A DNA stretch of 64,000 nt from Rhodobacter sp. Har01 (GCF_020564565.1 NZ_JAJCTD010000001.1:62001-126000), one strand, 5' to 3'; shown: positions 1-8,773, numbered from the stretch's first letter. Translations and numbers: made by a program. Notes: generated from the letters alone by a model not told the origin.

Positions 1-705
1 GACCAGCTGGCGGCCAAGCTGTTCGGGCCGGGCGAGGACGGGGTGATCCCGCTGGTGGAAGAGGCGCGCGGCGGCACGCTGTGCCTGGAAGACATCGAGG
101 CCCTGCCGAACCCGCTGCAGGCCCGGCTGCTGACCTTCATCAACGACCAGGGCCTGCCGCCGGAAACCCGGATCATCGCGATCTGCAACCAGCACGCGCC
201 CGACATGACACTGGAACAGACGCTGCGGCCCGACCTCTATTACCGCCTCGGCGCGATGACCATCCTGCTGCCGCCGCTGCGGACGCGCGGCGAGGACATC
301 CTGCAGCTGTTCACCCGCCTTTCCGAGCAGTTCGCCGAGGAATACGGCTGCGACGCGCCCCAGGTCACCGCGCAAGAGGCGGCCCAGCTGTTGCAGGCGC
401 CCTGGCCGGGCAATGTGCGGCAACTGGTGAACATCGCCGAACGCGCGGTCTTGCAGAACCGCCGCGGCTCTGGCTCGATCGCCAGCCTGCTGATGGCCGA
501 CAACGAGGCCTCGGGTCCGGCGATGACCACCGAAGGCAAGCCGCTGAAGGAATACGTCGAGGCCTTCGAGCGAATGCTGATCGACAACACCATGCGCCGC
601 CACAAGGGCAGCATCGTCGCGGTGATGGAAGAATTGTGCCTGCCGCGGCGGACGCTGAACGAGAAGATGGCGAAATACAGTCTGACGCGGTCAGACTACG
701 TGTGA
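1..705 (+). CDS. NtrC/DctD-type AAA+ transcriptional activator, 3' part
   Basis: The frame is open from the first base of the window, so the gene begins upstream; 234 residues are visible. It shows the end of an AAA+ sigma-54-interaction domain: a degenerate Walker B (GGTLCLEDIEAL in place of GGTLFLDEI), the RIIAICNQ sensor I region, the RPDLYYRL arginine-finger stretch and the WPGNVRQL sensor II motif. The C-terminal helix-turn-helix (about residues 190-225, LPRRTLNEKMAKY) resembles DctD regulators of C4-dicarboxylate uptake. Between LFG and GGTL only about 16 residues are present, so the sigma-54-contacting GAFTGA loop is absent. That is known in some Rhodobacterales activators that no longer use sigma-54. 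DctD-like is my best reading; the missing N-terminal receiver domain would settle it. Confidence 0.8.
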   Translation, partial: DQLAAKLFGPGEDGVIPLVEEARGGTLCLEDIEALPNPLQARLLTFINDQGLPPETRIIAICNQHAPDMTLEQTLRPDLYYRLGAMTILLPPLRTRGEDILQLFTRLSEQFAEEYGCDAPQVTAQEAAQLLQAPWPGNVRQLVNIAERAVLQNRRGSGSIASLLMADNEASGPAMTTEGKPLKEYVEAFERMLIDNTMRRHKGSIVAVMEELCLPRRTLNEKMAKYSLTRSDYV

Positions 706-787
706 CGGCCGGCACGTCGGATGCGCGGGGTCCGGTCCAGAAGCCCGGCCCCGCGGTCTGGACGGGCCACGCTTGGCAGATGCAGTG

Positions 788-1564
788 CTAGCTGAACCGC
801 AGGCGCCGCAGACCAAGAGCGGCAAGTCCCGCCAGCAGCAGGGCCGCCGTTGCGGGCAGCGGAACCGGAGCGGGAATCGGGCCGCCCAGCCCCAGCCCTT
901 CCACGGTCAGATTGTCGACCGCGGCAAAGCGGTTGCGGACCTCGAAGCTCCAGATATCGGCGGTCGGTCTGGCGATGCCGCGGAAGCCGCCCTCGCGCTC
1001 AAGCACCGGGTGAAACGGCAAGTCTGCGGTAATGTTCAGAATTTCAAGCTCGGCGCCATCCTGCCCCAGCGCGACGATCAGCATGTCATGTTGCGGCCCC
1101 AAAGGCGCGCTGGTGTTCAGAAAGGCCCCGACCTTGGTCACCGGTTCGGAAAACCCGAACCTTAGATACCCGGTGCCACCGTGCAGAAAGGCATAGCCGT
1201 TGCGGTCCGGGCCCCATGTTCCGTAGTCGAAGGTCCGGCTGTCATAGGTGCGGAAATACGGCCAGTTGCCCTCGGCGGCGTAGGCGCCGGAATCAGCCTC
1301 GAAGGTGACGGACAGCGACCCCAGCGCAAACACCGGCCCCGGCGAGGTCGGGTATCCGGGGGTCGTGGTATCGGTTCCCGGCGCAATCACCCGGTCACCC
1401 AGGACCCGCAACTCCGGTCCGTCGTCAAAGCCGTAGATCAGTGGCGTCGAGAATTCCTCAAGGGCAACCGACGCCGCCAAGGCAGTGCCGGGCGCAAGCC
1501 AGGCCGCCGCCAGAAATCCAACAAGGGAAAGCCGCCCCAAGGACGCAAGACCATATGAATTCAA
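788..1564 (-). CDS. Exported protein with VPLPA-CTERM sorting signal
   Basis: This 258-residue protein has an N-terminal Sec signal peptide (hydrophobic stretch ending near GTALAA, about residue 31) and a C-terminal tripartite tail: VPLPA, a hydrophobic helix (ATAALLLAGLAALG) and a basic end (LRRLRFS). That tail is the VPLPA-CTERM signal handled by exosortase-type enzymes in Rhodobacterales, so the protein is probably sorted to the cell surface or released. The body contains a beta-rich domain of unknown function. The start is taken at TTG, with AAAGGGG placed 8 bases upstream; no better ATG lies near the signal peptide. It is divergent from rne and convergent with the preceding regulator. 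No exosortase gene is in the window. Confidence 0.75.
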   Translation of the reverse strand: MNSYGLASLGRLSLVGFLAAAWLAPGTALAASVALEEFSTPLIYGFDDGPELRVLGDRVIAPGTDTTTPGYPTSPGPVFALGSLSVTFEADSGAYAAEGNWPYFRTYDSRTFDYGTWGPDRNGYAFLHGGTGYLRFGFSEPVTKVGAFLNTSAPLGPQHDMLIVALGQDGAELEILNITADLPFHPVLEREGGFRGIARPTADIWSFEVRNRFAAVDNLTVEGLGLGGPIPAPVPLPATAALLLAGLAALGLRRLRFS

Positions 1565-2075
1565 TGTCAGAACCCCTTTGCAGCAATGCCCTTCATTTCC
1601 TCGCCAAACTCGATTCGAGTCAATGATCGCGTGACGGACAGGGGCGGGCCGGGCGAAGCTGTCGCGTCGGTCGGAAATCGCCCATTGTCATTCGTCCTGC
1701 TTTGCCGCTAGGGTTGAGCCAAGGCAGGCATCTCCTGCCCGAGGAATTCTCTCCCTTGTCTGAAGATCGCTTGCTGCGCCGAGATGCGCCGCGGCGCCGG
1801 ACGGGGGAGCCGGATCGGCCGCAAGGCCGTGCACATTGCCCAAGGGGTGCTTTGCGTGCCCTGGAAGGCTGACCAAGGCGGGGGGTCCGCAAGGCCCCCT
1901 TGACGTGAACCGCGATGAGGCGCGCGAGCATTGCAGCGACTGGCGAGGTCTGCCCACCGGGCAGCGGCCGCACGCGCATGACCGCCGCCCGCGCCCAGAC
2001 AAGCCGCTCCGTTTCTCGTGAATTCGCCTCCGGTCCGCCGGGGGCGCGCTTGCGCGCGGGGCGCGATGGAACAAC
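1565..2075 (+). other. Long leader region upstream of rne
   Basis: A 511-base stretch without a convincing gene. Short reading frames here lack ribosome binding sites and the codon bias of the neighbours. It holds a candidate promoter at 1685-1714 and a GC-rich hairpin around 1874-1902, in which GGGGG and CC pair across a GCAA loop. If transcription starts near 1721 the rne leader would be about 355 nt. Long rne leaders are used for autoregulation in E. coli; whether that applies here is inference. Confidence 0.4.
1685..1714 (+). promoter_or_regulatory. Candidate housekeeping promoter of rne
   Basis: TTGTCA at 1685-1690 and TAGGGT at 1709-1714 are separated by 18 bases. The -35 is close to consensus and the -10 is weak, so this is only a candidate. 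It would give a leader of roughly 355 nt before the rne start. Confidence 0.3.
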
Positions 2076-4721
2076 ATGCCCAAGAAAATGCTCATCGACG
2101 CCACCCACGCGGAAGAGACCCGCGTTGTCGTGGTGGACGGCTCCAAGGTCGAAGAGTTCGACTTTGAGACGGTAAACAAGCGCCAGCTGGCCGGGAACAT
2201 CTACCTGGCCAAGGTGACGCGGGTCGAACCCTCGCTGCAGGCGGCCTTTGTGGACTATGGCGGCAATCGCCATGGCTTCCTGGCCTTTGCCGAAATCCAC
2301 CCGGATTACTACCAGATCCCGATGGCCGACCGGAAGGCGCTGCTGGAAGAGGAACGCCAGCTTGCCCGAGCCGAGGAAGAGGAAGACAACCGCCGTCACC
2401 GCCGCCGCGCGCCGCGCCCCAAGGCCGAAGGCAGCCGCGGCGATGCGGTGAGATCCGGCCCGTCGGGAATGGACGTGGTCGACCTTGATGAGGAAACCGC
2501 AGAGCCGGCGGCCGAGGCTGTCGAGACCCCGGCCGCCCTGGACCCCGCCGTCGAAGCCGCGCCTGCGGCCGAGACGAACGGTGACGGCAACGGCAACGGC
2601 AACGGCGAAACGGCCTACCGGGCCGTGGACCATGCCTCGGAGACCGACGACGAGATCGAGTCGATCGCCGAAGAGGACGTGGCCGAAGAAATCAGCGCGC
2701 CCAAGCGCAACCGCTCGCGCCGCTACAAGATCCAGGAAGTGGTCAAGGTCCGGCAGATCATGCTGGTCCAGGTCGTCAAGGAAGAGCGCGGCAACAAGGG
2801 CGCCGCGCTAACCACCTACCTGTCGCTTGCGGGGCGCTACTGCGTGTTGATGCCGAACACCGCCCGGGGCGGCGGCATCAGCCGCAAGATCACCAATGCG
2901 GTGGACCGCAAGAAGCTGAAGGAAATCGCCGGCGAGATGGAAGTGCCCGAAGGCGCGGGCCTGATCATCCGCACCGCGGGCGCCAAGCGCACCAAGGCCG
3001 AGATCAAGCGCGACTACGAATACCTGATGCGGCTCTGGGAAGAGGTCCGCGACCTGACGCTGCGCTCGATCGCGCCAGCGACGATCTATGAGGAAGGCAA
3101 CCTGATCAAGCGCACGATCCGCGACCTCTACAGCCGCGAGATCGACGAAGTCCTGGTCGAGGGCGAGGCGGGCTACCGCACCGCCAAGGACTTCATGAAG
3201 ATGATCATGCCCAGCCACGCCCGGCAGGTGAAACGCTACGAAGAGCCGATGCCGCTGTTCGCCCGCCACCAGGTGGAAAGCTACCTGGCCGCCATGTTCA
3301 ACCCGGTGGTGCAGCTGAAATCCGGTGGCTACATCGTCATCGGCGTGACCGAGGCGCTGGTCGCCATCGACGTGAACTCGGGCCGCGCCACCAAGGAAGG
3401 CTCGATCGAGGAAACCGCGCTCAAGACCAACCTCGAGGCTGCCGAAGAGATCGCCCGTCAGTTGCGCCTGCGCGACCTGGCCGGCCTGATCGTCATCGAC
3501 TTCATCGACATGGAAGAGCGCAAGAACAACCTCTCGGTCGAAAAGCGCCTGAAGGACAAGCTGAAGACCGACCGCGCCCGCATCCAGGTCGGCCGCATCA
3601 GCGGTTTCGGCCTGATGGAGATGAGCCGGCAGCGGCTGCGCCCCGGCATGCTGGAATCGACCACCCAGCCCTGTCCGCATTGCCACGGCACCGGCCTCAT
3701 TCGCAGCGACGACAGCATGGCGCTGACCATCCTGCGCGCGCTGGAAGAGGAAGGCACCCGCAAGCGCAGCAAGGAGGTGCTGCTCAAGGCGCCGGTCGGC
3801 ATCATCAACTATCTCTTCAACCAGAAGCGCGAGCACATCGCGCTGATCGAGGCGCGCTACGGCATGGCGGTGCGGCTTGAGGCCGATCCGGCCCTGGTCA
3901 GCCCGGACTACGCCATCGAGAAGTTCAAGACCGCCACCCGCGTCGTGCCCGAACCGCTGCCGGTGGTGTCGGGCCATGCCGGGCTGATGGGCGCGCCGGT
4001 CGAAGAGGACGACGACGACCTCGTCGATGATCTGGTCGACGAAGACGAGGATGTCGACGCGGAAGAGACCGAGACCCGCGGCAGTGGCCGCGCCGAAGCG
4101 GCGGGCGATGCGGCGGGTGGCGGCAAGAAGAAGCGCCGCCGCCGTCGGCGTCGTCGGGGCGGCCGCGATGGCCAGTCGGCCGACGGGCAGGGCGGAGGCG
4201 CCGAGGCTGACGAGGACGACTCGGACGAGGCCGACGGTTCGGATGAGGCGGTTGCCGTCGATGCCGCGCCCCCGGCCGAGGACGCGCCGGCCAAGCCCAA
4301 GCGCACGCGCAAACCGCGCGGCAAGTCTGCCGCGGCACGGGACGATGCGCCCGCAGAGGCGTCCCCAGAGGCGCCCGCCGAGGCGTCTGCAGAGGCGGCG
4401 ACCGCGGCCGCGGCCCCGGAACCCGAGGCCGAGGTGACGGCCGAGCCGGTGGCCGATCCTGCCACCGCAGCGGCCGAAGAGCCGCCGAAAAAGCGCACCA
4501 GCACCCGCAAACCGCGCGCCAAGGCGGCCGAGGCGCCGGACCTGCCGAACCTGCAGGCCGATCCGGGCGAGGACAGTCTTGCAGCCGAAGGCCTGCGCGC
4601 CGATCCGCAAGAGGCTGCGCCCGTCGCTCCGGCGCCCAAGTCCAAGCCTGAGCCCGAGCCGGCAGACGATGACGGCCCGCCGAAGGCGCGAAAAAAGGGC
4701 TGGTGGTCGCTGGGCCGCTGA
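2076..4721 (+). CDS. rne: Ribonuclease E
   Basis: An 881-residue RNase E/G family endoribonuclease, the scaffold of the RNA degradosome. An S1 domain is split by a long acidic/charged insertion (about residues 90-215), as is usual in alphaproteobacterial RNase E. The catalytic DNase I-like domain has the metal-binding aspartates in IDVNSG (near residue 432) and IVIDFIDM (near residue 473). The zinc-link CPHCHGTG contains C533 and C536. The last 260 residues are a low-complexity tail with alternating acidic, Lys/Arg (KKKRRRRRRRR) and Ala/Pro-rich blocks, the typical disordered degradosome-binding and RNA-binding arm. The start ATG follows a GGA-containing site. A strong hairpin with a T-rich run follows directly (4731-4753). 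Confidence 0.97.
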   Translation: MPKKMLIDATHAEETRVVVVDGSKVEEFDFETVNKRQLAGNIYLAKVTRVEPSLQAAFVDYGGNRHGFLAFAEIHPDYYQIPMADRKALLEEERQLARAEEEEDNRRHRRRAPRPKAEGSRGDAVRSGPSGMDVVDLDEETAEPAAEAVETPAALDPAVEAAPAAETNGDGNGNGNGETAYRAVDHASETDDEIESIAEEDVAEEISAPKRNRSRRYKIQEVVKVRQIMLVQVVKEERGNKGAALTTYLSLAGRYCVLMPNTARGGGISRKITNAVDRKKLKEIAGEMEVPEGAGLIIRTAGAKRTKAEIKRDYEYLMRLWEEVRDLTLRSIAPATIYEEGNLIKRTIRDLYSREIDEVLVEGEAGYRTAKDFMKMIMPSHARQVKRYEEPMPLFARHQVESYLAAMFNPVVQLKSGGYIVIGVTEALVAIDVNSGRATKEGSIEETALKTNLEAAEEIARQLRLRDLAGLIVIDFIDMEERKNNLSVEKRLKDKLKTDRARIQVGRISGFGLMEMSRQRLRPGMLESTTQPCPHCHGTGLIRSDDSMALTILRALEEEGTRKRSKEVLLKAPVGIINYLFNQKREHIALIEARYGMAVRLEADPALVSPDYAIEKFKTATRVVPEPLPVVSGHAGLMGAPVEEDDDDLVDDLVDEDEDVDAEETETRGSGRAEAAGDAAGGGKKKRRRRRRRRGGRDGQSADGQGGGAEADEDDSDEADGSDEAVAVDAAPPAEDAPAKPKRTRKPRGKSAAARDDAPAEASPEAPAEASAEAATAAAAPEPEAEVTAEPVADPATAAAEEPPKKRTSTRKPRAKAAEAPDLPNLQADPGEDSLAAEGLRADPQEAAPVAPAPKSKPEPEPADDDGPPKARKKGWWSLGR

Positions 4722-4730
4722 TCCGAACCG

Positions 4731-4753
4731 GGGGGGCCTTTGCGGCCCCCCTT
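4731..4753. terminator. Terminator hairpin between rne and tusA
   Basis: GGGGGGCC (4731-4738) and GGCCCCCC (4744-4751) form a perfect 8-bp stem around a TTTGC loop, followed by TTATCCTTT. It ends rne, and because it touches the stop codon of the convergent tusA-like gene it can serve both strands. Confidence 0.8.
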
Positions 4754-4994
4754 ATCCTTTCGCCCGGATCAGGTGCAGGGTGACGGCGCCCTCGGTCTGC
4801 GCGCCCAGGTAGGCGTGCCCCGCCTGGGTACAGAAATGCGGCAGGTCCACCGCCGCCATGGCATCGGTCGCCCGCACGCACAGCACCATGCCCGGCGCCA
4901 GCAAGATCAGCCGCTTGCGCGCACGCAACACGGGCAGCGGGCACAACAGCCCTTCGCAGTCGATCTCGGCATCCCAGGGTGGCACGTCGGACAT
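4752..4994 (-). CDS. TusA/SirA-family sulfur carrier protein
   Basis: An 80-residue protein of the TusA fold with the signature CPLPVL; Cys18 is the predicted persulfide-carrying residue. TusA proteins pass sulfane sulfur between rhodaneses, DsrE proteins and their acceptors in tRNA thiolation, molybdenum cofactor synthesis or sulfur oxidation. The start MSDVPP is chosen because the conserved fold begins just after it and the upstream codons are shadow sequence. It is convergent with rne and divergent from a CcdA-type membrane protein 102 bases away, a pairing that suggests a thiol or sulfur-relay role. It is a different gene from the tusA at 45619, which belongs to the sHdr operon, and the two share only the family motif. 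Confidence 0.88.
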   Translation of the reverse strand: MSDVPPWDAEIDCEGLLCPLPVLRARKRLILLAPGMVLCVRATDAMAAVDLPHFCTQAGHAYLGAQTEGAVTLHLIRAKG

Positions 4995-5096
4995 GCCGGC
5001 GTGATAACCGCTTGCGGCGGATTGTGACAGCGCCATCCCGGCAAAGTGACGCCCGCCCCCGTGACGGCGGCTCGGCGCCACGCTAGGAAGGGCGGC

Positions 5097-5855
5097 ATGT
5101 TCGGGATCGACCTCTTCGACGCCAGCCTGTTGCCTGCCATGGCCGTTGCCCTGGTGGCCGGCGTGCTGTCGTTCCTCAGCCCCTGCGTGCTGCCGGTGGT
5201 GCCGCCCTACCTGGCCTACATGGGCGGCATCTCGATGGGCGAGATGACGGGTACCGGCGCCGCCCGTCGCCGGGTGATCCTGCCGGCCCTGTTCTTCGTG
5301 CTGGGCCTTTCCACCGTCTTTCTGCTGCTGGGCTTTGCCGCCTCGGCCTTCGGGGCGTTCTTCCTGACGAATCAGCAGGTCTTCGCCCGGGTCGCCGGCG
5401 GGGTGGTCATTGTCTTCGGGCTGCATTTCCTGGGCGTGTTCCGCATCCCGATCCTTGACCGTGAGGCGCGGCTGGACGCCGGCGACCGCGGCGGCTCGGC
5501 GCTGGGCGCCTTCGTGCTGGGTCTGGCCTTCGCCGCCGGCTGGACGCCCTGCATCGGCCCGCAACTGGGCACCATCCTCAGCCTGGCCGCGCAAGAGGGC
5601 AGCCTGGCCCGAGGCACCGTGCTGCTGGCGGTCTATGCGCTGGGCCTGGGCCTGCCGTTCCTGCTGGCAGCGCTGTTCATCAGCCGCGCGATGGGCCTGA
5701 TGAACCGGCTGAAACGGCACATGAAATGGATCGAGCGCGCGATGGGCGGGCTGTTGCTGCTGGTCGGCCTTGCGCTGGTCACCGGCGCCTTCACCGATTT
5801 CAGTTGGTGGCTGCTGGAAGGCTTCGACGCGCTGGGCATCCCCCTGCTGGGATGA
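5097..5855 (+). CDS. CcdA-type cytochrome c biogenesis / thiol-disulfide membrane protein
   Basis: A 252-residue inner-membrane protein of the CcdA/DsbD transmembrane family, which carries reducing equivalents from cytoplasmic thioredoxin to periplasmic thiol proteins used in cytochrome c maturation. About six hydrophobic segments are visible. The two redox cysteines sit in the family motifs: LSPCVLPVVPP (Cys30, first helix) and GWTPCIGP (Cys152, fourth helix). The ATG at 5097 is preferred over upstream GTG codons because AGGAAGG lies 6 bases before it and the first membrane helix starts soon after. It is divergent from the small TusA-like gene. Confidence 0.9.
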   Translation: MFGIDLFDASLLPAMAVALVAGVLSFLSPCVLPVVPPYLAYMGGISMGEMTGTGAARRRVILPALFFVLGLSTVFLLLGFAASAFGAFFLTNQQVFARVAGGVVIVFGLHFLGVFRIPILDREARLDAGDRGGSALGAFVLGLAFAAGWTPCIGPQLGTILSLAAQEGSLARGTVLLAVYALGLGLPFLLAALFISRAMGLMNRLKRHMKWIERAMGGLLLLVGLALVTGAFTDFSWWLLEGFDALGIPLLG

Positions 5856-5925
5856 TGTCGCACCCCTGTTATTCCCCCTAGGCGCGGCGCGAAATCCGGG
5901 CATCATCGATGCAAGGACAGGTTGA

Positions 5926-7173
5926 ATGGATCAGGACCTGCTTGAACCGACCCCAGTCGAAGCCGCGGCCCGGACGTTTCGCCGGCGTGTCTTCTATATT
6001 CCTGGCTACGACCCGATTCATCCCCGCCGCTACCGCGAACTGTACCGCAAGGAAGGCACCGAACAGGCGCGCCTGGGCGGCTATTCCATTGATCAGACAG
6101 CGAAAACTACCAAAGGCCCGTTCGGCTGGCACGTCACCGGACAAATCGAGGGTGGTCGGGTCGAGGCGGATGTCGAGGTGCTGGTCTGGTCCGACATCGT
6201 GCGCGACAGCATGTCGAACTCGATCCTCGCGACCTATACGCAACTGGTCCGCACCGCCTGGGCCTACATCGGGTCAGGGGCGTTAATCGGGCTGATCAAG
6301 CTGCGCAAGGGGCCGACCATTGCTGCGCTGTATCCGATCACCTTCCTGACGCTGCAACTCCTGGCCGCGGTGCTGGCCGGCGGGGCGGTTGCGGCGCTGG
6401 TCGCGGCCTTCACCCATTGGACGCTGGGCCTGATCGCCTTTGCCGCCGTGGTCACGGCCGGGCTGCGCTGGTTCCGCTCGGTCGATCACAAGGTCTATGC
6501 CTACTACCTGATGCACGATTACGCCTTCTCGGCGCTGTCGGGCGGGGCCAATCCGCCGGCCCTGGAAACCCGCATGGCCGAGTTCCGCGCCGCCATCCGC
6601 GCCGCGCTGGAGCAGGACTTCGACGAGGTGCTGGTGGTCGGCCATTCCTCGGGCGCCCATGTCGGCATCTCGATCCTGGCCGACCTGATCCGCGGCGGCC
6701 TGCCGTTGCATCGCCCGGCGCTGGCCTTCCTGACGCTGGGCCAGGTCGTGCCCATGGTGTCGTTCCTGCCCGGGGCGCACCGCCTGCGCGCCGACCTGCG
6801 CTACCTGTCCGCCCGGGAAGAGATCACCTGGGTCGACGTCACCGCCCCCGGCGACGGCTGCGCCTTTGCGCTGTGTGACCCGGTCGCGGTGTCCGGCGTC
6901 GCCCCGCCGAACCAGCGCTGGCCGCTGATCGTGTCCGCCGCCTTCACCCAAACCCTGTCGCCCCAGCGCTGGAAGGCGCTGCGCTGGCGCTTCTTCCGGC
7001 TGCACTTCCAGTATCTCTGTGCCTTCGACGGCCTTCGCGGGCGGCCGGGCGAGTTCGACTACTTCCGCATCACCGCCGGTCCGCTGACCTTGGCCGAGCG
7101 GTTCCGCGGCCGTGCAGCCTCGGCCAGCCGCATCACCAAGGCGGTGAACCCTCATACGGGCCTTGCGCCATGA
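5926..7173 (+). CDS. Membrane-associated alpha/beta-hydrolase-like protein
   Basis: A 415-residue protein of no family I can name. Residues about 115-180 contain two or three hydrophobic segments. After them comes a hydrolase-like core with VLVVGHSSGAHVG near residue 238, matching the GxSxG nucleophile elbow of alpha/beta hydrolases (Ser in the middle). The N-terminal VFYIPGYDP would suit the first strand and oxyanion region, so the fold may be interrupted by the membrane segments. The stop overlaps the P450 start (ATGA), so the two are translationally coupled and probably act on the same hydrophobic substrate, for instance a fatty or isoprenoid ester. The substrate is unknown. Confidence 0.7.
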   Translation: MDQDLLEPTPVEAAARTFRRRVFYIPGYDPIHPRRYRELYRKEGTEQARLGGYSIDQTAKTTKGPFGWHVTGQIEGGRVEADVEVLVWSDIVRDSMSNSILATYTQLVRTAWAYIGSGALIGLIKLRKGPTIAALYPITFLTLQLLAAVLAGGAVAALVAAFTHWTLGLIAFAAVVTAGLRWFRSVDHKVYAYYLMHDYAFSALSGGANPPALETRMAEFRAAIRAALEQDFDEVLVVGHSSGAHVGISILADLIRGGLPLHRPALAFLTLGQVVPMVSFLPGAHRLRADLRYLSAREEITWVDVTAPGDGCAFALCDPVAVSGVAPPNQRWPLIVSAAFTQTLSPQRWKALRWRFFRLHFQYLCAFDGLRGRPGEFDYFRITAGPLTLAERFRGRAASASRITKAVNPHTGLAP

Positions 7174-8543
7174 AAGACTGCCCGATCCGCCGCCCGCAGC
7201 CGCCCAAACCCGCGCCGCGGCCGGACAAGGTTTCGCTGCTTGCCTACCTGCGGCTGTTCCGGCGCGACATTCTCTCGGCCCAGCCGGCACGGCTCTACCG
7301 CGCCTGGATGGCCGAGTTTCGCACCCCGTTCTTCCGCAGCTACCTGTGCAACGACCCCGCCCTGGTGACCCGGGTGCTGAACGAACGGCCCGACGATTTC
7401 CCCAAGTCGAACCGCATCCGCGAAGGGCTGGCGCCGCTCTTGGGCCGGTCGGTCTTTGTCACCAACGGCGAGGAATGGAAGCGGCAGCGCCGGATCATCG
7501 ACCCGGCGTTCGAAGGCGGCCGGCTGAAGGACACCTATCCGGCGATGCTGGCCGCAGCGCAGGCCGCGGTGGCGCGGATGCCGGAAGGCGAGGTCGAGGT
7601 GGAAGAGGCGATGAGCCATGCCGCCGCCGACGTGATCTTCCGCACGCTGTTCTCGATCCCGATCGAGAACCAGATCGCTGCGCAGGTGTTCCACGAATTC
7701 CGTGCCTACCAGCGCACCCAGCCCTTGCTGAACCTGGCGGCCTTCCTGCCGCTGCCGTCCTGGATGCCGCGGCTGCACCGGCGGGCGACGAAACGCTCGG
7801 CCGCGCTGATCCGCGGGCTGATCACGCAACTGACCGAAGCGCGCGCGGCCGAGATCGCGGCGGGAACGGCGCCGGACGACCTGGCGACCAAGATCATGAC
7901 CACCGCCGACCCGCTGACCGGCGAACGCTTCGCGGCGGCCGAGATGGTGGACCAGGTGGCGATCTTCTTCCTGGCCGGGCACGAGACCAGCGCCTCGGCC
8001 CTGGCCTGGACGCTGTATCTGCTGGCCCTGCACCCCGAGGTGCAGGAAGAGGTGGCCGAAGAGGCCCGCGCCTTGAGCGAGGCGCCCGATTTCGCCGCGG
8101 TGGCCCGGCTGCGGCGCGCCCGCGACGTGTTCCGCGAGGCGCTGCGGCTTTACCCGCCGGTGCCGATGATGGTGCGCGAAAACCGCTGCCCCGAGGATTT
8201 CCGCGGTCGCAAGGTCGCGCCCGGCGCGCAGATCGTGCTGTCGCCCTGGCACCTGCACCGGCACGAACGGCTCTGGGCCAACCCCGACAGCTTCGACCCC
8301 GACCGCTGGCAGACCGAGGCCGGCCGGCTGTCATCGCGCGAGGCTTTCCTGCCGTTCTCGGCCGGCCCAAGGGTCTGCAGCGGCGCCGGCTTCGCCATGG
8401 TCGAGGGTCCGCTGATGCTGGCGCTGCTGGCCCGCGCCTTCCGCTTCGAACCGATTGCCGGCCGCGAGCCGATTCCAGTCGCCCATCTGACCGTCCGCGC
8501 CCGCGCCGGCATTCACCTGCGGGTGTTCGCAAGGCCGGCGTGA
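7170..8543 (+). CDS. Cytochrome P450 monooxygenase
   Basis: A 457-residue P450. The I-helix oxygen-activation motif AGHETSA, the K-helix ExxR in FREALRLYPP, the meander FDPDRW and the heme loop FSAGPRVCSG (axial thiolate Cys403) are all intact. The ERR triad and the general length suggest a class resembling bacterial CYP110/CYP102-type fatty-acid or terpenoid hydroxylases; the exact family needs a database comparison. There is no N-terminal membrane anchor, so it is soluble and depends on separate ferredoxin and reductase, neither of which lies nearby. It is coupled by ATGA overlap to the upstream hydrolase-like gene. Confidence 0.93.
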   Translation: MKDCPIRRPQPPKPAPRPDKVSLLAYLRLFRRDILSAQPARLYRAWMAEFRTPFFRSYLCNDPALVTRVLNERPDDFPKSNRIREGLAPLLGRSVFVTNGEEWKRQRRIIDPAFEGGRLKDTYPAMLAAAQAAVARMPEGEVEVEEAMSHAAADVIFRTLFSIPIENQIAAQVFHEFRAYQRTQPLLNLAAFLPLPSWMPRLHRRATKRSAALIRGLITQLTEARAAEIAAGTAPDDLATKIMTTADPLTGERFAAAEMVDQVAIFFLAGHETSASALAWTLYLLALHPEVQEEVAEEARALSEAPDFAAVARLRRARDVFREALRLYPPVPMMVRENRCPEDFRGRKVAPGAQIVLSPWHLHRHERLWANPDSFDPDRWQTEAGRLSSREAFLPFSAGPRVCSGAGFAMVEGPLMLALLARAFRFEPIAGREPIPVAHLTVRARAGIHLRVFARPA

Positions 8544-8695
8544 TCCAGCGGAGTGGCCGCAAAGGGCGGCCACACGCCTTTCCTCTCGCCTCTGCGCGCA
8601 ATCGCGCAACCGGCTCGGCCGCCCGGCATCGACGCGACGCTCCGCGTCCGGCGGGGATCCCGGCATCGGCCGGGGATGCCCCAGGCGGGGGTTCG

Positions 8696-8711
8696 GGGGG
8701 CAGCGCCCCCG
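8696..8711. repeat. GC-rich repeat core (copy 1)
   Basis: The 16-mer GGGGGCAGCGCCCCCG, self-complementary around its centre, occurs here and again identically at 48499-48514; a related palindrome lies at 11144-11159. In each case GGGGG plus two or three bases precedes it. It looks like a dispersed intergenic repeat that forms an RNA hairpin. Confidence 0.7.
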
Positions 8712-8730
8712 AGGCTGGCGGCGGTGGGCG

Positions 8731-8773
8731 GATCAAATTTGATCAAATTTGTTGAAGCGGGGGGAATTTGATC
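8731..8773. promoter_or_regulatory. Candidate operator: iterated GATCAAATTT boxes
   Basis: GATCAAATTT occurs twice head to tail (8731-8740, 8741-8750), creating the palindrome ATTTGATCAAAT at 8737-8748. A third, inverted half-site AATTTGATC follows at 8765-8773. This AT-rich cluster stands out in a GC-rich genome and lies 58-100 bases before the aminotransferase start, the usual place for a repressor operator. The regulator is unknown; GntR- or TetR-type dimers bind such sites. Confidence 0.5.
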
